A stretch of 64,000 bases of DNA from positions 1,530,001 through 1,594,000 of the forward strand of contig NZ_QHCT01000001.1 in the NCBI RefSeq assembly GCF_003545885.1, read 5' to 3'. Position numbers and translations under genes: made by a program. Below are positions 42,688-54,186 of this stretch, one piece after another (within the stretch, counting starts at the first letter, position 1; every line of letters begins with the position of its first letter). The DNA comes from Leptospira stimsonii. GTDB lineage: Bacteria; Spirochaetota; Leptospiria; Leptospirales; Leptospiraceae. A model generated the notes under the pieces. The model saw nothing but the letters and a program-made list of their open reading frames with translations. It made no database searches and had not been told where the DNA came from.

Positions 42688-43198
42688 GGGTAAAAAACAC
42701 TTCTCCCTCTTGCGTTTTTTCAAAAGAGGAACGGAACGGAAAATCGGATTTTTTTAATATTTCCAAAAATCCCAAACCGGCTCCTTTGCTGTCTTCCGGC
42801 CTTTCCCCCTTGATTTTCTCCTGATAGAGTTCTTTCACTTCTTCTCCCGTAAGCGAGAGAAAGTGTTCGAGTTTTTCTTGGAGCGGCGTGGCCGTTTCCG
42901 AGGTTAAAAAGTTCGCGGTAGAGAGTTTGAGAATATGACCCTTCTCCTTTACCAAGATCAAACCGACTCCGTAATCCTTTTCTCTCTCGGAAGAATAATG
43001 ACTTACGTTCTGAGCCATCTCTACAAATACGTTGAGAATTTTGTTTTTCCTTTTTTCATTCGAGATTCGATCCTTTAGAATTTCGGTTAGGCTTCCCAAA
43101 ATATCGTGGGTCACGGCGCCTTGATAGTAAAGGACCGATTTCATCTTTTTAGAATGATCGTATTGTTTGTGGAGTCCGCCTGTTTTCATTCTTATCAT
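42662..43198 (-). CDS. Second SiaB-type protein kinase (DUF6272)
   Basis: 178 residues, a paralogue of the protein at 30686-31240. Shared features are the N-box VFVEMAQNVSHYS (E60, N64), YGVGLILV and the lid DSKGAGLGFLEILKKSD (136-152). The start is one base after the FabF-like stop, showing tight coupling. There is no SiaC-like gene beside it, so it may phosphorylate the SiaC protein encoded 12 kb away or another target. An ATG at residue 4 is an alternative start. The convergent PP2C gene overlaps its end. Confidence 0.85.
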   Translation of the reverse strand: MIRMKTGGLHKQYDHSKKMKSVLYYQGAVTHDILGSLTEILKDRISNEKRKNKILNVFVEMAQNVSHYSSEREKDYGVGLILVKEKGHILKLSTANFLTSETATPLQEKLEHFLSLTGEEVKELYQEKIKGERPEDSKGAGLGFLEILKKSDFPFRSSFEKTQEGEVFFTLTVFFRLG

Positions 43199-43199
43199 C

Positions 43200-44486
43200 T
43201 TAAAGATCCGGTGCGGTCAGGCTTACGAAAGAAGACTGACTGCCGATTGCAAAAGCCATGGAGATCGCGTTTCTGAGACGAACCTTTCTGGCTCCCTCTG
43301 CCACGTGATCGTGATCACATTCCGGATCGACGTCTTTGAGATTGATCGTCGGACAGATGATCTGTTTTTCCAACATCAATGCGGTTGCGGCTACGTTGAT
43401 GATTCCAGCGGCTCCGAACGTATGTCCGAAGATCGGTTTGATCGAACCGAGGGGCGCCCACTTATTTTTTGCAAGGCCGTTGTATAGAACTTTGAGGGCC
43501 CTGCTTTCCGCCATATCATTGTTAACCGTTGCGGTCCCGTGTCCGCAGAAATAATCGATATCGCCGAGATGCATTCCACTGATCTTCAAAAGACGACTCA
43601 ATCCGGTCGCGGCTTTTTTTCCCGTTAGATCCATTCTCATTGCGTGGTCCGCTTCGTTATAACTGAAGGTTCCCAACACTTCGGCGTAGATGCGGGCTCC
43701 TCGAGCGATGGCTCGATCCATTCTTTCCATACAAAGAACCGCGGCGCCTTCTCCAAGAATAAAACCGTCCCTGTTTCTATCGTAGGGTTTGATTGCGGAC
43801 TTAGGATGTTTTTCTTCGGATGACATCACCGAACTCGCAGGATCCGAATACATCATCATAAGAGGTTTGATCAAGGGAAACTCGTGTCCTCCTGCGTACA
43901 TCACTTCGGCTCTTCCTTTTCGAATGGCTTGATAACAAAGACTGATCGCGTGATGTCCGCCGACACAGGCGGCCGTGATCGTAGTAACGAATCCCTGAAT
44001 ATTCGCATAGATTGCGGTTAGGTTCGTGGGATTGGAAGCCATCGAAGTAAGAACCGAATAACGATCGAAAACACTTTGGTTTTTTTCTTCGTGATAGAGT
44101 TTCCAAGCGTGTTCCCACCAAGCCAAGGACGCGCGAGAGGAAGAATCGATAAAGCCTACTTTGGAAGGATCCACCGAATCCTTATCCAATTTCGCATCCC
44201 TTCTTGCTTCTTCCATTGCGGACATGAGAGCGAAAGTCTCCCGGTTGTAATTCTTCGCGTGTTTTTCGTTTAAGTCCGGAAGATACTTTTTCCAATCGAA
44301 ATCGTTCATCTCCGCCGCGACCTTAACGGGCATATCGTGGGTTTTGAATCGTGTGATGGTATCGATCTGAGAATTTCCTTCAGAAAGGTTTTTCCAGAAT
44401 GTCTCCACTGAGAATGTATTCGGAAGTATAACTCCGATTCCCGTGATTACGACCCTGGAGTTTTTGCTTATTTTCGTTTTATCCAT
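43200..44486 (-). CDS. 3-oxoacyl-ACP synthase II family protein (FabF-like)
   Basis: 428 residues. The Cys-His-His triad is visible: Cys in TITAACVGGHHAISLC near 170, His in FCGHGTATVNNDMAES near 310 and His in PIFGHTFGAAGI near 345. The opening VVITGIGVILPNTFSVETFW is typical. The active-site helix reads ACVGGHH where housekeeping FabF has ACATGxH, and the usual GTST/THGT segment is altered to GHGTATVNND, so it may be a specialised elongating or chain-length enzyme rather than the main FabF. Its transcript continues into the second siaB-like gene. Confidence 0.9.
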   Translation of the reverse strand: MDKTKISKNSRVVITGIGVILPNTFSVETFWKNLSEGNSQIDTITRFKTHDMPVKVAAEMNDFDWKKYLPDLNEKHAKNYNRETFALMSAMEEARRDAKLDKDSVDPSKVGFIDSSSRASLAWWEHAWKLYHEEKNQSVFDRYSVLTSMASNPTNLTAIYANIQGFVTTITAACVGGHHAISLCYQAIRKGRAEVMYAGGHEFPLIKPLMMMYSDPASSVMSSEEKHPKSAIKPYDRNRDGFILGEGAAVLCMERMDRAIARGARIYAEVLGTFSYNEADHAMRMDLTGKKAATGLSRLLKISGMHLGDIDYFCGHGTATVNNDMAESRALKVLYNGLAKNKWAPLGSIKPIFGHTFGAAGIINVAATALMLEKQIICPTINLKDVDPECDHDHVAEGARKVRLRNAISMAFAIGSQSSFVSLTAPDL

Positions 44487-45010
44487 ATTGGTTCGATCGT
44501 ATGCGGTTTGTCGTTCAAACGCAGATAACGCTCTTCCTCTTCGATCTTTTTGGAAATATATTTCCTTTGAAAAACCCGATTCTTCCGAATTTTTAGAAAA
44601 GGGATTTTAAATATGTCATTGGACGCTAAAAATCAATTCAAAAAAACTAAAATATAGATTTGAGTGAAGAACCGGAACGAATTCTTTCTTTTGGAAACGC
44701 CTCGTTCCTTCCGGTCTGCGTAAGCTTTGATCCGACAAATTTTCAATCGAAAAATCGGCTTGCAACGGACTTTAAGTCCGCGTCAAAGGAAGTTCGGGGG
44801 ATCCTTTTTAAGAATTGTTTGGGAATCGGTCGTAAGACCGACGTTTGGCGGGGTTCGCTGATTTTTTCGCGGAATGGCTTTTGGTTCGGAAAACGAAGTG
44901 AACGGAGAAGGCTATGATGAATGTAACAAAAATAGTTACAAAATGCTTGCCATAAAAAATGAGACGGAAAAGATGGAGTCGTTCTGGTTATGATTCCTAG
45001 GAGGAATGTT
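44487..45010. other. Intergenic between divergent genes, short hairpins, no gene
   Basis: No supported gene. Two small perfect hairpins are visible on the plus strand: CGGACTT-AAGTCCG near 44769 and CGGTC-GTAA-GACCG near 44829. The left part should hold the promoter of the FabF-like gene and the right part that of the cyclase at 45011. Confidence 0.5.
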
Positions 45011-46480
45011 ATGTGGAATGAAACTCTTTTGGTGCAAAAGAAAAAAGCCTTGGAAGGATTTGGAGTTTTATCTAAGAAATCGATCTCTCGTTTTATCGAG
45101 AATTTGCGGTCTCAAGACGATTGGAAATTGCATAGGATCAACCCGATTCGGTTTGCAAGGGAAAACGATTTTGAAACGGGGGAGGCGATCGATCTCTTTC
45201 TACATTCCGGAAAGATCGGATTGATCGATTTTGCATACAATATGATTTGTCCGGCCTGTGGCGGCGTCGCGTCTTCTCATACTTCCTTGGATCAGATCGA
45301 AGAAAAAAGTTTTCATTGTTATATTTGTAATCTGGATGTTCCCGCGACTCTGGACGATCAAGTGGAAGTGAGTTTTTCGATCAACCCGTCGATCAAAAAA
45401 CAGAATCTGGATCCTTTGGTCGATGCGGAAACCTATCTCAGATATCATATCTCGGCGAACTTTCACAAGTCCAAAGAACTTTTGGACTTTCTTGGTAAGA
45501 ATATAAACGGCTTGATCGTATTGGAACCGGGAATCACCCGCAATATCACGTTAGACGCCATCAATGTTCCCGCTTATCAGCTCAGTTCGGTCGAGAACAA
45601 TTCGGCGGTCTATCTGTATTTTGACGGGGAAGAAACGCCGGATGATCGGGTCATCGACTTAAGTTTACTCACGAGCGGTTTTACTCCGAACGAACTTCAT
45701 TTGTCTCCGGGAAAATACGAACTCAAAGTTTCCAATCGGACGATCGCAAAGGCCGGCTTTATCATCATAAAACCGGATCTTCCGAGAATATTAGAAATCG
45801 TGAAAGAACATCCCACTGTGATTGAGCCGTTCCTGACCGCGAAGATGCTTTTGAACAATCAGACATTCCGAGAACTCTTTCGGATCCAACAACTGAGCAG
45901 TAAATTAAATCTGAACGTAAAAAGTCTTACGATTCTTTTTACGGACCTAAGAGGGTCCACGGAAATGTATGATAAGGCAGGGGATATTCTCGCCTATCGA
46001 TTGGTTCAGGAACACTTTCGTCTTCTTACCGAAACCGTGAAGAAGTTCCACGGAGCGATCGTCAAAACGATGGGGGATGCGATCATGGCTACCTTTTCAA
46101 GTCCTCTGGACGGAATGTTTGCCGCTCTCGAGATGATGACTCGAATCGACGAGATGAATGAAGAATTTAAGGAGCATGGTCATGAGATCGGTTTGAAAGT
46201 CGGACTCAACGAAGGACCTGCGTTAGCCGTAATCAACGACGAAAGACTCGATTATTTCGGGCAAAGTGTGAACATCGCCGCTCGGGTCCAATCGCTCGCT
46301 TCCGCCGGAGAAATCTGGGTGACCGAGCCGATTCTTTCCAGTCCCGGAATTCAGGAAGAATTGAGCCTTAGGGGATACGATTCCGAAAAACACGAAGCTT
46401 CCTTGAAGGGAGTCGGTCAGAAGGCAACGGTTCACAAACTCTACAGATTCGAAGAACGGAGTGAATTGGTCGGCGTTTGA
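45011..46480 (+). CDS. Class III adenylate cyclase with N-terminal Cys4 motif (DUF5939-like)
   Basis: 489 residues from the ATG at 45011, preceded by a perfect AGGAGG six bases upstream; an ATG at 44990 lacks this. The N-terminal region has a helical segment, then CPACGG (about residue 80) and CYICN (about 105), a likely zinc ribbon, and a strand-rich part to about 270. This arrangement resembles DUF5939, found ahead of cyclase domains. The catalytic part (about 305-489) has LFTDLRGSTEM and KTMGDAIMATF with metal Asp residues, and DYFGQSVNIAAR; Lys in VKTMGD and Asp in LDYFG favour ATP. No membrane segment. Confidence 0.9.
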   Translation: MWNETLLVQKKKALEGFGVLSKKSISRFIENLRSQDDWKLHRINPIRFARENDFETGEAIDLFLHSGKIGLIDFAYNMICPACGGVASSHTSLDQIEEKSFHCYICNLDVPATLDDQVEVSFSINPSIKKQNLDPLVDAETYLRYHISANFHKSKELLDFLGKNINGLIVLEPGITRNITLDAINVPAYQLSSVENNSAVYLYFDGEETPDDRVIDLSLLTSGFTPNELHLSPGKYELKVSNRTIAKAGFIIIKPDLPRILEIVKEHPTVIEPFLTAKMLLNNQTFRELFRIQQLSSKLNLNVKSLTILFTDLRGSTEMYDKAGDILAYRLVQEHFRLLTETVKKFHGAIVKTMGDAIMATFSSPLDGMFAALEMMTRIDEMNEEFKEHGHEIGLKVGLNEGPALAVINDERLDYFGQSVNIAARVQSLASAGEIWVTEPILSSPGIQEELSLRGYDSEKHEASLKGVGQKATVHKLYRFEERSELVGV

Positions 46481-46487
46481 GAACCGG

Positions 46488-46517
46488 ATTCGTCTTCGGG
46501 GAAATCCGAAGACGAAT
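46488..46517 (+). terminator. 12-bp stem-loop after the cyclase gene
   Basis: ATTCGTCTTCGG (46488-46499) and CCGAAGACGAAT (46506-46517) pair perfectly around a six-base loop, eight bases after the cyclase stop. It is followed by an AT-rich stretch without a clean T-run, so it is a probable terminator or 3'-end-stabilising hairpin. Confidence 0.5.
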
Positions 46518-46582
46518 TAGAAAAAATTTATTTTCAAAAAGATACAAAAAACGATCCTTTTGTTTTTTAATAGGAAAGGGTT

Positions 46583-47014
46583 ATGAATTACAAAAAAACG
46601 AGTTTGTTAGTTTTCGTCTCTTTGGCGCTTTTTATCTTCAATTGTAAAGGTGCTGGAAATCCGGCCGCAGAAATGCAAGAGCTTGCGAAGAAGTCCAAGG
46701 ATATCACTTGTTCCAAGACCGTAGAATGTGCGAAGGAACAATTCAGCAAATTGCCGGAAGCTCAGAGAAAATTTCTTCCTCCGATGCTTCAATCCAAGGA
46801 AGCTTGTTTGGAATCGATCGAACAAAATGCCGCGGCTCAGAGAGCGAAAACCGGTAAAACCGAAGCCGACGAATGGAAGGACGCAACTCCCGAGAAAGTA
46901 CAAGCGGCCAAAGAATGTATGGCCTTGATCGAGAAAACAAGTTGTTCCGAAATGATGTCGCCTAACAGTCCGATCCAAAAATCGGAAGCCTGTCAGTTTT
47001 TATCTAAAAAATAA
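46583..47014 (+). CDS. Leptospira lipoprotein with conserved cysteines
   Basis: 143 residues. The signal peptide ends in a leptospiral lipobox ALFIFNC with C21 as the lipidated residue. The mature protein is small, helical and acidic-to-neutral, with six further cysteines (near 43, 49, 74, 112, 121 and 137) that could form disulfides. I remember a family of Leptospira lipoproteins of this length and cysteine spacing (TIGR04454), but cannot confirm membership. AGGAAAGGG stands before the ATG. It is probably a monocistronic envelope protein. Confidence 0.8.
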   Translation: MNYKKTSLLVFVSLALFIFNCKGAGNPAAEMQELAKKSKDITCSKTVECAKEQFSKLPEAQRKFLPPMLQSKEACLESIEQNAAAQRAKTGKTEADEWKDATPEKVQAAKECMALIEKTSCSEMMSPNSPIQKSEACQFLSKK

Positions 47015-47623
47015 AAATTCTCTTTAGAACCTCCGTCGGAATTGGATTTCATTTACTTTCCGGCGGAATTTCTCGATACAACCCGCCTCAAAGTTTCTCT
47101 GAATCGGAAATAGAATCCGAATCAAAAAATCCCTGTAAATTTCTCCTTTTAGATTCTAACAAAAAATGACTAAAGTAGGCTTGTTCCCTTCGAATAAATT
47201 AGTAATTTATGCTATTCTAATAATATAAAAAAGAAGCAAGAATGAAAAACGAAATTGTTGTTTGCGAGTGATCTCGACCAAGTTTTTTTCATCTCAAATC
47301 AAGCGTAATCTAAGAATTCTCCGAATTCTTCCACAAGAAATCTTGCGCTTTCGAAGCGGTCTATGTTTCGCGTTCACCGGTTTCATTTTACGAACATAAA
47401 TCTAACTTTTTTTCGTTTGCGCCGAGAGTGGATTCCACCTTGTCACAAAAACGGATAGCAACACGTCTTTCCTTTGATCTTGAAAGGGCGAAAGGATTCA
47501 AAAAAAAACGATGGAGGACAAAGGAACACTTTCTTTGTTGGAAGCTATTTTCTTGATTATCCGAGAAGTTTTATGAAAAGAATTGAGTTCGCCTTTGCAA
47601 AACTGATCAAGAGGTCAACATCT
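47015..47623. other. Intergenic, no gene seen
   Basis: This AT-rich stretch of about 600 bases has no supported gene. A frame in phase with the next gene is open from 47474, but its first 50 codons precede the lipoprotein signal and lack family character. Promoter sequences for the hydrolase are presumably here; I could not single one out. Confidence 0.45.
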
Positions 47624-48574
47624 ATGTTCCCATTCGATAGTTTAAAAAAAATCTGTCTGATTCTTTTTTCCATTTTTATCCTTCACTGTGGATTGTTTGT
47701 CGAAACGATCCCGCCGGGGAAAATTTTGGACGAGGGTGAATTCGATCGTTTTTTAAAGTTAGGTGATGTCAATTATCACTACCAGGATTTCCCCGGAACG
47801 AAAGGAGATATCTTTCTTTTGCACGGTTTTGGATCTTCGACTTATACTTGGACGGAAACGATTCCTTATTTGAGAAAATCCGGTTATAGAATCGTATCTT
47901 TGGACATGAAAGGTTTCGGTTGGTCGGATAAACCTCTGGAAGGAGATTACCGCGTGGAAAGGTTACAAATCGAAGTCGCGAGTTTCTTAAAAGCATTAAA
48001 GTTACGGAATGTAGTTTTCATCGGAAATTCTTTGGGTGGGGCGATCGCCGCTTTGACTTCGGCAAAAGATCCGGACCTCGTCGGGAAGTTGATTTTGATA
48101 GACGCAGTCGGTCCGTATCCGATGAAAAAACCTCTGATCATTCGGATGTCCAATCTCCCCTTTGCCGCAGAAATGATGAAAACCTTTTACGGAAAATGGC
48201 TTTTTCACTGGAACCTCAAAGAAGTCGTCTTCGATCCGAAGGTGATTACGGAAGAACGAATCGGCGCGTATTTCGATCGTCTTAGAACGTTAGGCGGAAT
48301 TGAATCTACGGTTTCATTTTCGAGAACTTTAGAGGACGGCTTTGCAAAAGGATATCTCGGGCTCGTCCCGACCATCAAACAGCCGACTCTGATTCTCTGG
48401 GGAAAGGACGACGGATGGATTCCTCTTACGATCGGTGAACAATTTCACAAAGACATTTCCAATTCTCAAATGATCGTTTTTGAAAACTGTGGACACATTC
48501 CTCAGGAGGAAATCCCGGAAAAAACCGCGAAGGCGATTCTGGAATTCCTTTCCAAAGAATCGAAAAACAAATGA
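47624..48574 (+). CDS. Lipoprotein alpha/beta hydrolase
   Basis: 316 residues from the ATG at 47624, with AAGAGG nine bases upstream. The N-terminal signal ends in the lipobox FILHC (C22). The hydrolase body has the oxyanion motif FLLHGFGSSTYTW near 66, the nucleophile elbow VFIGNSLGGAIAAL near 130 (Ser in GNSLGG), Asp in ILWGKDDGWIP near 260, and the catalytic His in FENCGHIPQEE near 290. It resembles epoxide hydrolase/haloperoxidase-type enzymes and probably acts on small esters outside the cytoplasm, anchored to a membrane. The natural substrate is unknown. Confidence 0.88.
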   Translation: MFPFDSLKKICLILFSIFILHCGLFVETIPPGKILDEGEFDRFLKLGDVNYHYQDFPGTKGDIFLLHGFGSSTYTWTETIPYLRKSGYRIVSLDMKGFGWSDKPLEGDYRVERLQIEVASFLKALKLRNVVFIGNSLGGAIAALTSAKDPDLVGKLILIDAVGPYPMKKPLIIRMSNLPFAAEMMKTFYGKWLFHWNLKEVVFDPKVITEERIGAYFDRLRTLGGIESTVSFSRTLEDGFAKGYLGLVPTIKQPTLILWGKDDGWIPLTIGEQFHKDISNSQMIVFENCGHIPQEEIPEKTAKAILEFLSKESKNK

Positions 48575-48764
48575 TGGATTGAATCAAAGTCGGGTTCAAA
48601 ATTCGATCGAAACAAATCTGAAGCGGACGCCAACCTTCGCTTCAGTTAAAATCGGACGATTCTACTATTTTGAATTTACTCGTTTCAGAATGGATTTTTT
48701 TCGCAAAGTATTCCCGATCAAATCGGTCCTTCTTTTACGCTTCGCTTAACAAAAGTCAGAACGT

Positions 48765-49772
48765 CTATAAGGAATTCTCTTCGATGACTTCCGATTCCTT
48801 GAGGGAAAATTCCGCCTTTCCTAAACCGCGTTTTCTTCTGTCTACGATCCAATATAAGTAGAAGAGGATTGCAAAAATGCTCTGTAGAATGAATTGCGCG
48901 AGGTGAACCGTGGTCGCGTAAAACAAACCTTCGGATGCCTTTCTTCCCATAAGAACAAACGCGGAGGTGACGGACGCGTGAAACACTCCGGCACCTGAAG
49001 GTGCGGAGGGGACCATCACTCCGACCGCTCCTGCGAACATGATCAAGACGATTCCTGCGTAGCTCATTTCGATTCCGACTAACTTGAGTAAGATTCCGTA
49101 ACTCAGCGCGTATCCGATCAGCCAAGTGAACGCGGTCAATATCGCCGGAAGCAGAAATCTTTTTAATACCAAAAACTTTCCGAGGTCTCGAACGTAGTGG
49201 GCGAGTTTTTGTAAGAACCATTCTTTCTTTCCTAAGAGTCCGGCCGCCCAAGCAAGAACGGAAACGATCGTTTCGTTCAAGAAACGAACCGCGATCAATC
49301 CGAGAAAAATTCCGACGATCACAAGCGAAGAGATGATAAAGAAAGAGTCGCTACTTTCGTCTTTGATTCCCAAAAACATGAGCGCGCAGATTCCCGCGGA
49401 GAATATAAAAGAAAAATCTAATACTTTTTCGATAAAAAGCGCGGTCACCAAGGTCGGATATTGGAGATCGGATTCTTTTTTACAAAAATACAAACGGAAA
49501 ATGTCTCCTCCTCTCGCGGGGAGAAACATATTGGCACCGACTCCGATAAATGAGGAAAAGAGCGCATAACGGAAGGAGATTTGTTTTCCCATCAGAAGGT
49601 GCCATCTCCAGGAAAATAAAAGAAGTCCCCAAGCGGAAGAAATACAAAACGGAATCAGATAGATCGGTTCCCATCGTTCTTGGATTCTCGAGAATTCGCT
49701 AAGATCCAGTTTCGAGAATAAAAATCCGAGCGCGACGACGCTGATTACGGTTCCAAATAGAATTCGTTTCAA
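48765..49772 (-). CDS. Flippase-like membrane protein (UPF0104 / LPG synthase TM region family)
   Basis: 335 residues with about eight or nine hydrophobic helices. Family signs are [20 protein letters not shown] near 57, the motif [18 protein letters not shown] near 78-96, and [15 protein letters not shown] near 255. The family comprises the membrane part of lysyl-phosphatidylglycerol synthases without the synthase domain, and is suspected to move lipids or lipid-linked molecules across the membrane. It is last in the five-gene minus-strand operon, 15 bases after the HIT gene. Confidence 0.85.
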   Translation of the reverse strand: MKRILFGTVISVVALGFLFSKLDLSEFSRIQERWEPIYLIPFCISSAWGLLLFSWRWHLLMGKQISFRYALFSSFIGVGANMFLPARGGDIFRLYFCKKESDLQYPTLVTALFIEKVLDFSFIFSAGICALMFLGIKDESSDSFFIISSLVIVGIFLGLIAVRFLNETIVSVLAWAAGLLGKKEWFLQKLAHYVRDLGKFLVLKRFLLPAILTAFTWLIGYALSYGILLKLVGIEMSYAGIVLIMFAGAVGVMVPSAPSGAGVFHASVTSAFVLMGRKASEGLFYATTVHLAQFILQSIFAILFYLYWIVDRRKRGLGKAEFSLKESEVIEENSL

Positions 49773-49787
49773 TGTTAGTTCCTTGAG

Positions 49788-50138
49788 TTATCCCGGAGGC
49801 CATTGCAATTGGCGTTCGGCTAATAGATGAAAATGAATGTGAAAAACGGTTTGTCCGCCGTTTTTGCCGGTATTGTTTACGACTCGATATCCGTTTTCTG
49901 CAATTCCTAAATTCTTTGCGACGTCGCGGATTTGAACGAGTATGTTCCCGAGAAGAACGGAATCCTCGTTTTTTACGTCCGCGAGGGAAACGATGTGTTT
50001 TTTGGGGATGAATACGATATGAACCGGAGCCTGCGGAGAAATATCATGAAATGCTAATATTTCTTCGTTTTCAAAGGCGATCTTGGAGGGAATTTCTTTT
50101 GCGATGATCTTGCAGAAGATACAATTCGGATCTTTCAT
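49788..50138 (-). CDS. Histidine triad (HIT) nucleotide-binding protein
   Basis: 116 residues from the ATG at 50138, which overlaps the ROK stop (ATGA) and has GGAG eight bases upstream; an ATG at 50156 is possible. The family motif is HIHFHLLA near residue 98 (HxHxH with the third His nearby), preceded by [25 protein letters not shown] near residue 6 carries the two Cys of zinc-binding HIT proteins, the others being His. These proteins hydrolyse adenosine phosphoramidates; the cellular role is broad. Confidence 0.93.
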   Translation of the reverse strand: MKDPNCIFCKIIAKEIPSKIAFENEEILAFHDISPQAPVHIVFIPKKHIVSLADVKNEDSVLLGNILVQIRDVAKNLGIAENGYRVVNNTGKNGGQTVFHIHFHLLAERQLQWPPG

Positions 50139-51031
50139 TCGTGATTCTCCATACAAAGCGCGGCCGCGCCGAGCGCTCCCGCTACGTTTCCACCGGGTAG
50201 AATTTGAGTATAAGTTCTAAAAATAGGGAAGATCAGGCCGTGAATTTTTTCTTTCAAGACGTTTCCGTAGAGATCCCAGGATTTGACGAGACCTCCCGTA
50301 AAAACGATCTTCTCCGGATTGACCGTGTGGATCAAGGTTCTACAGAGCTGAGAAAGCGCGTCGATTCCTTCGTTTAACAGAGTTACTGCGAGCTTGTCTC
50401 CCTTTCTTACGTTTTCGAAAAATTCTTCCGCACTGGAAAGAGGAACTCCGCAGGCTTCATGATAACGGTGTAAAAATCCGCTTGCGCTAAAATAGGCTTC
50501 CGTACATCCTCTTTGTCCACAACCGCAGAGCGCGCCTCCGGGAAGATAGGTTACGTGTCCTGCTTCCATCCCGCTTCCCCGATATCCGTTGAACAGTTTT
50601 CCCTGATACACCCAACCTCCGCCGAGCCCCGTTCCTAACGTTAGGATCATCAGATTGGAAGATCCTTTTCCGAGACCGAAACGATATTCTCCGAGAGCCG
50701 CCAGGTTTGCGTCGTTATTGTAATATACGGGAAGTTTAAAATTCTTCTTGAGATGAGCGACTAACGCAACCTCTTTTAAGAGGGGAAGGTTCGCGGATTC
50801 GATGAGAATTCCGTTTTCCGTGTCGATCGGACCCGGGCTTCCGATCCCGACCGCGACGAGCGAAGAATCTTCGAGTTCGTTCACGATATTTACGAGAGAA
50901 TCCAAAAATTCTTTTTCGGTCGTTTCGATTCCCGTGTTTCTCGAAGTTTGTTTGAGAATGGTTCCGTTCGTATCGACCAGACTCGCTTTGATGCTCCCGG
51001 CTCCGATATCGATTCCGAGATAGGATTTCAT
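50135..51031 (-). CDS. ROK family sugar kinase (glucokinase-like)
   Basis: 298 residues. The phosphate-binding [16 protein letters not shown] opens the protein, the second ATP motif is [18 protein letters not shown] near 133, and the ROK zinc signature is [22 protein letters not shown] near 158-179, with His and three Cys. Sequence [14 protein letters not shown] follows near 245. The family phosphorylates glucose, N-acetylmannosamine or related sugars. No DNA-binding domain is present, so it is an enzyme rather than a repressor. It overlaps both neighbours by four bases in one operon with the ABC proteins and HIT. Confidence 0.92.
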   Translation of the reverse strand: MKSYLGIDIGAGSIKASLVDTNGTILKQTSRNTGIETTEKEFLDSLVNIVNELEDSSLVAVGIGSPGPIDTENGILIESANLPLLKEVALVAHLKKNFKLPVYYNNDANLAALGEYRFGLGKGSSNLMILTLGTGLGGGWVYQGKLFNGYRGSGMEAGHVTYLPGGALCGCGQRGCTEAYFSASGFLHRYHEACGVPLSSAEEFFENVRKGDKLAVTLLNEGIDALSQLCRTLIHTVNPEKIVFTGGLVKSWDLYGNVLKEKIHGLIFPIFRTYTQILPGGNVAGALGAAALCMENHE

Positions 51032-51689
51032 TTTACCACCCGGGTAAACGCTCCCTCTCTCATTTCATAGATCGTCTTCGCGTCGAATGCCAGGTTCATA
51101 TCATGAGTCACGAGTAGAATCGTAAGTCCTCTCGTGTTAAAATCGTATAAAAGATTTCTCACGAGTTCGCTGTTCTCCGGATCCAAATCTCCGGAGGGTT
51201 CGTCCGCGAGAAGGAGTTCGGGTTCGTTGATCAAGGATCTTGCGATCGCGGTCATCTGAATCTGTCCGCCAGAAAGTTTACTCGGATAACTCTTACGAAT
51301 CGATTCGAGGTGAAGGCTCTGAATGAGGTATTCGCATTTTTCCAAATATTCTTTTTGACTAAACTTTCCCACAAGAAGAGCCGGAAGTAGAATATTCTCC
51401 TCCACGTCGAGATGAGGAAGGAGTTCTGAAAACTGAAAGATCAGTCCGATGTTTCTCGCGCGAAAGTTCGCCAAGGTTCCGTGACCCATGTCGCTCACCT
51501 TGGTCGTATCGAAGTAAACTTCTCCCGAAGAACTGGAAAGCATTCCTGTGATCATCGAAAGAAGTGTGGTCTTTCCAGAACCGGAAGGTCCTACGATCGC
51601 CACGTAATCGGATTGGTTCATGTCGAAAGATACGCCGTTCACGGCCTTGGACTTTCCGTATTCTCTGGAAAGATCGTTGATGCGAAGAA

Positions 51690-51693
<4 letters not shown>
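51028..51693 (-). CDS. ABC transporter ATP-binding protein (LolD/MacB type)
   Basis: 221 residues, a single ATPase domain. Walker [12 protein letters not shown] near 35, signature [15 protein letters not shown] near 140, Walker [17 protein letters not shown] near 158 and the switch His in [10 protein letters not shown] near 195 are all intact. The spacing and the DEPSGDLD form fit the LolD/FtsE/MacB group that works with FtsX-like permeases. The next gene upstream, overlapping by four bases, encodes a small FtsX-like permease. Confidence 0.93.
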
Positions 51694-52214
<521 letters not shown>

Positions 52215-52299
52215 CTGGTTTTAGTTTCTACAAATGATTTGATTTTATCCCAAGATTGGGCAATACCCGGTTCGGCTCCCGGGATTTTATCCATTTACT

Positions 52300-53900
<1,601 letters not shown>

Positions 53901-53949
53901 GAAGATATCTTGATTGACATACTTCCGAATCTACGTTCCAATCGATACT

Positions 53950-54186
53950 GTGAGTTCCCATTTATTACATCGTATTACGTTGAATCCGGACGTTTGTCAT
54001 GGAAAACCCACCATTCGAAATCAACGTTATACTGTAGAATTAATTTTGGATCTTTTATCTTCAGGGATGAACGAGGATGAGATCTTAGCCGATTTTCCTT
54101 CCTTGGAAAAAGAAGATATCTTGGCTTCCTTGGAATACGCATCTCATCTCGTTAAGGTTAAATCCATCTACAAAGCTTCTGCATGA
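53950..54186 (+). CDS. DUF433 family antitoxin-like protein
   Basis: 78 residues from a GTG at 53950; a TTG at 53914 in the same frame is less fitting because family similarity starts at LLHRITLNPDVCHGKPTIRN. The rest (YTVELILDLLSSGMNEDEIL, FPSLEKEDILASLEYASHLV) is standard DUF433, a winged-helix-like fold that accompanies DUF5615 PIN-like toxins as antitoxin. Its stop overlaps the start codon of the toxin remnant by ATGA, as expected of the intact pair. With its toxin broken it is probably an orphan. Confidence 0.85.
   Translation: MSSHLLHRITLNPDVCHGKPTIRNQRYTVELILDLLSSGMNEDEILADFPSLEKEDILASLEYASHLVKVKSIYKASA

Noticed and set aside
44660..44917. 85-codon plus-strand frame before the second cyclase
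   Set aside because: It covers the two small hairpins, lacks a ribosome site and has no family similarity.
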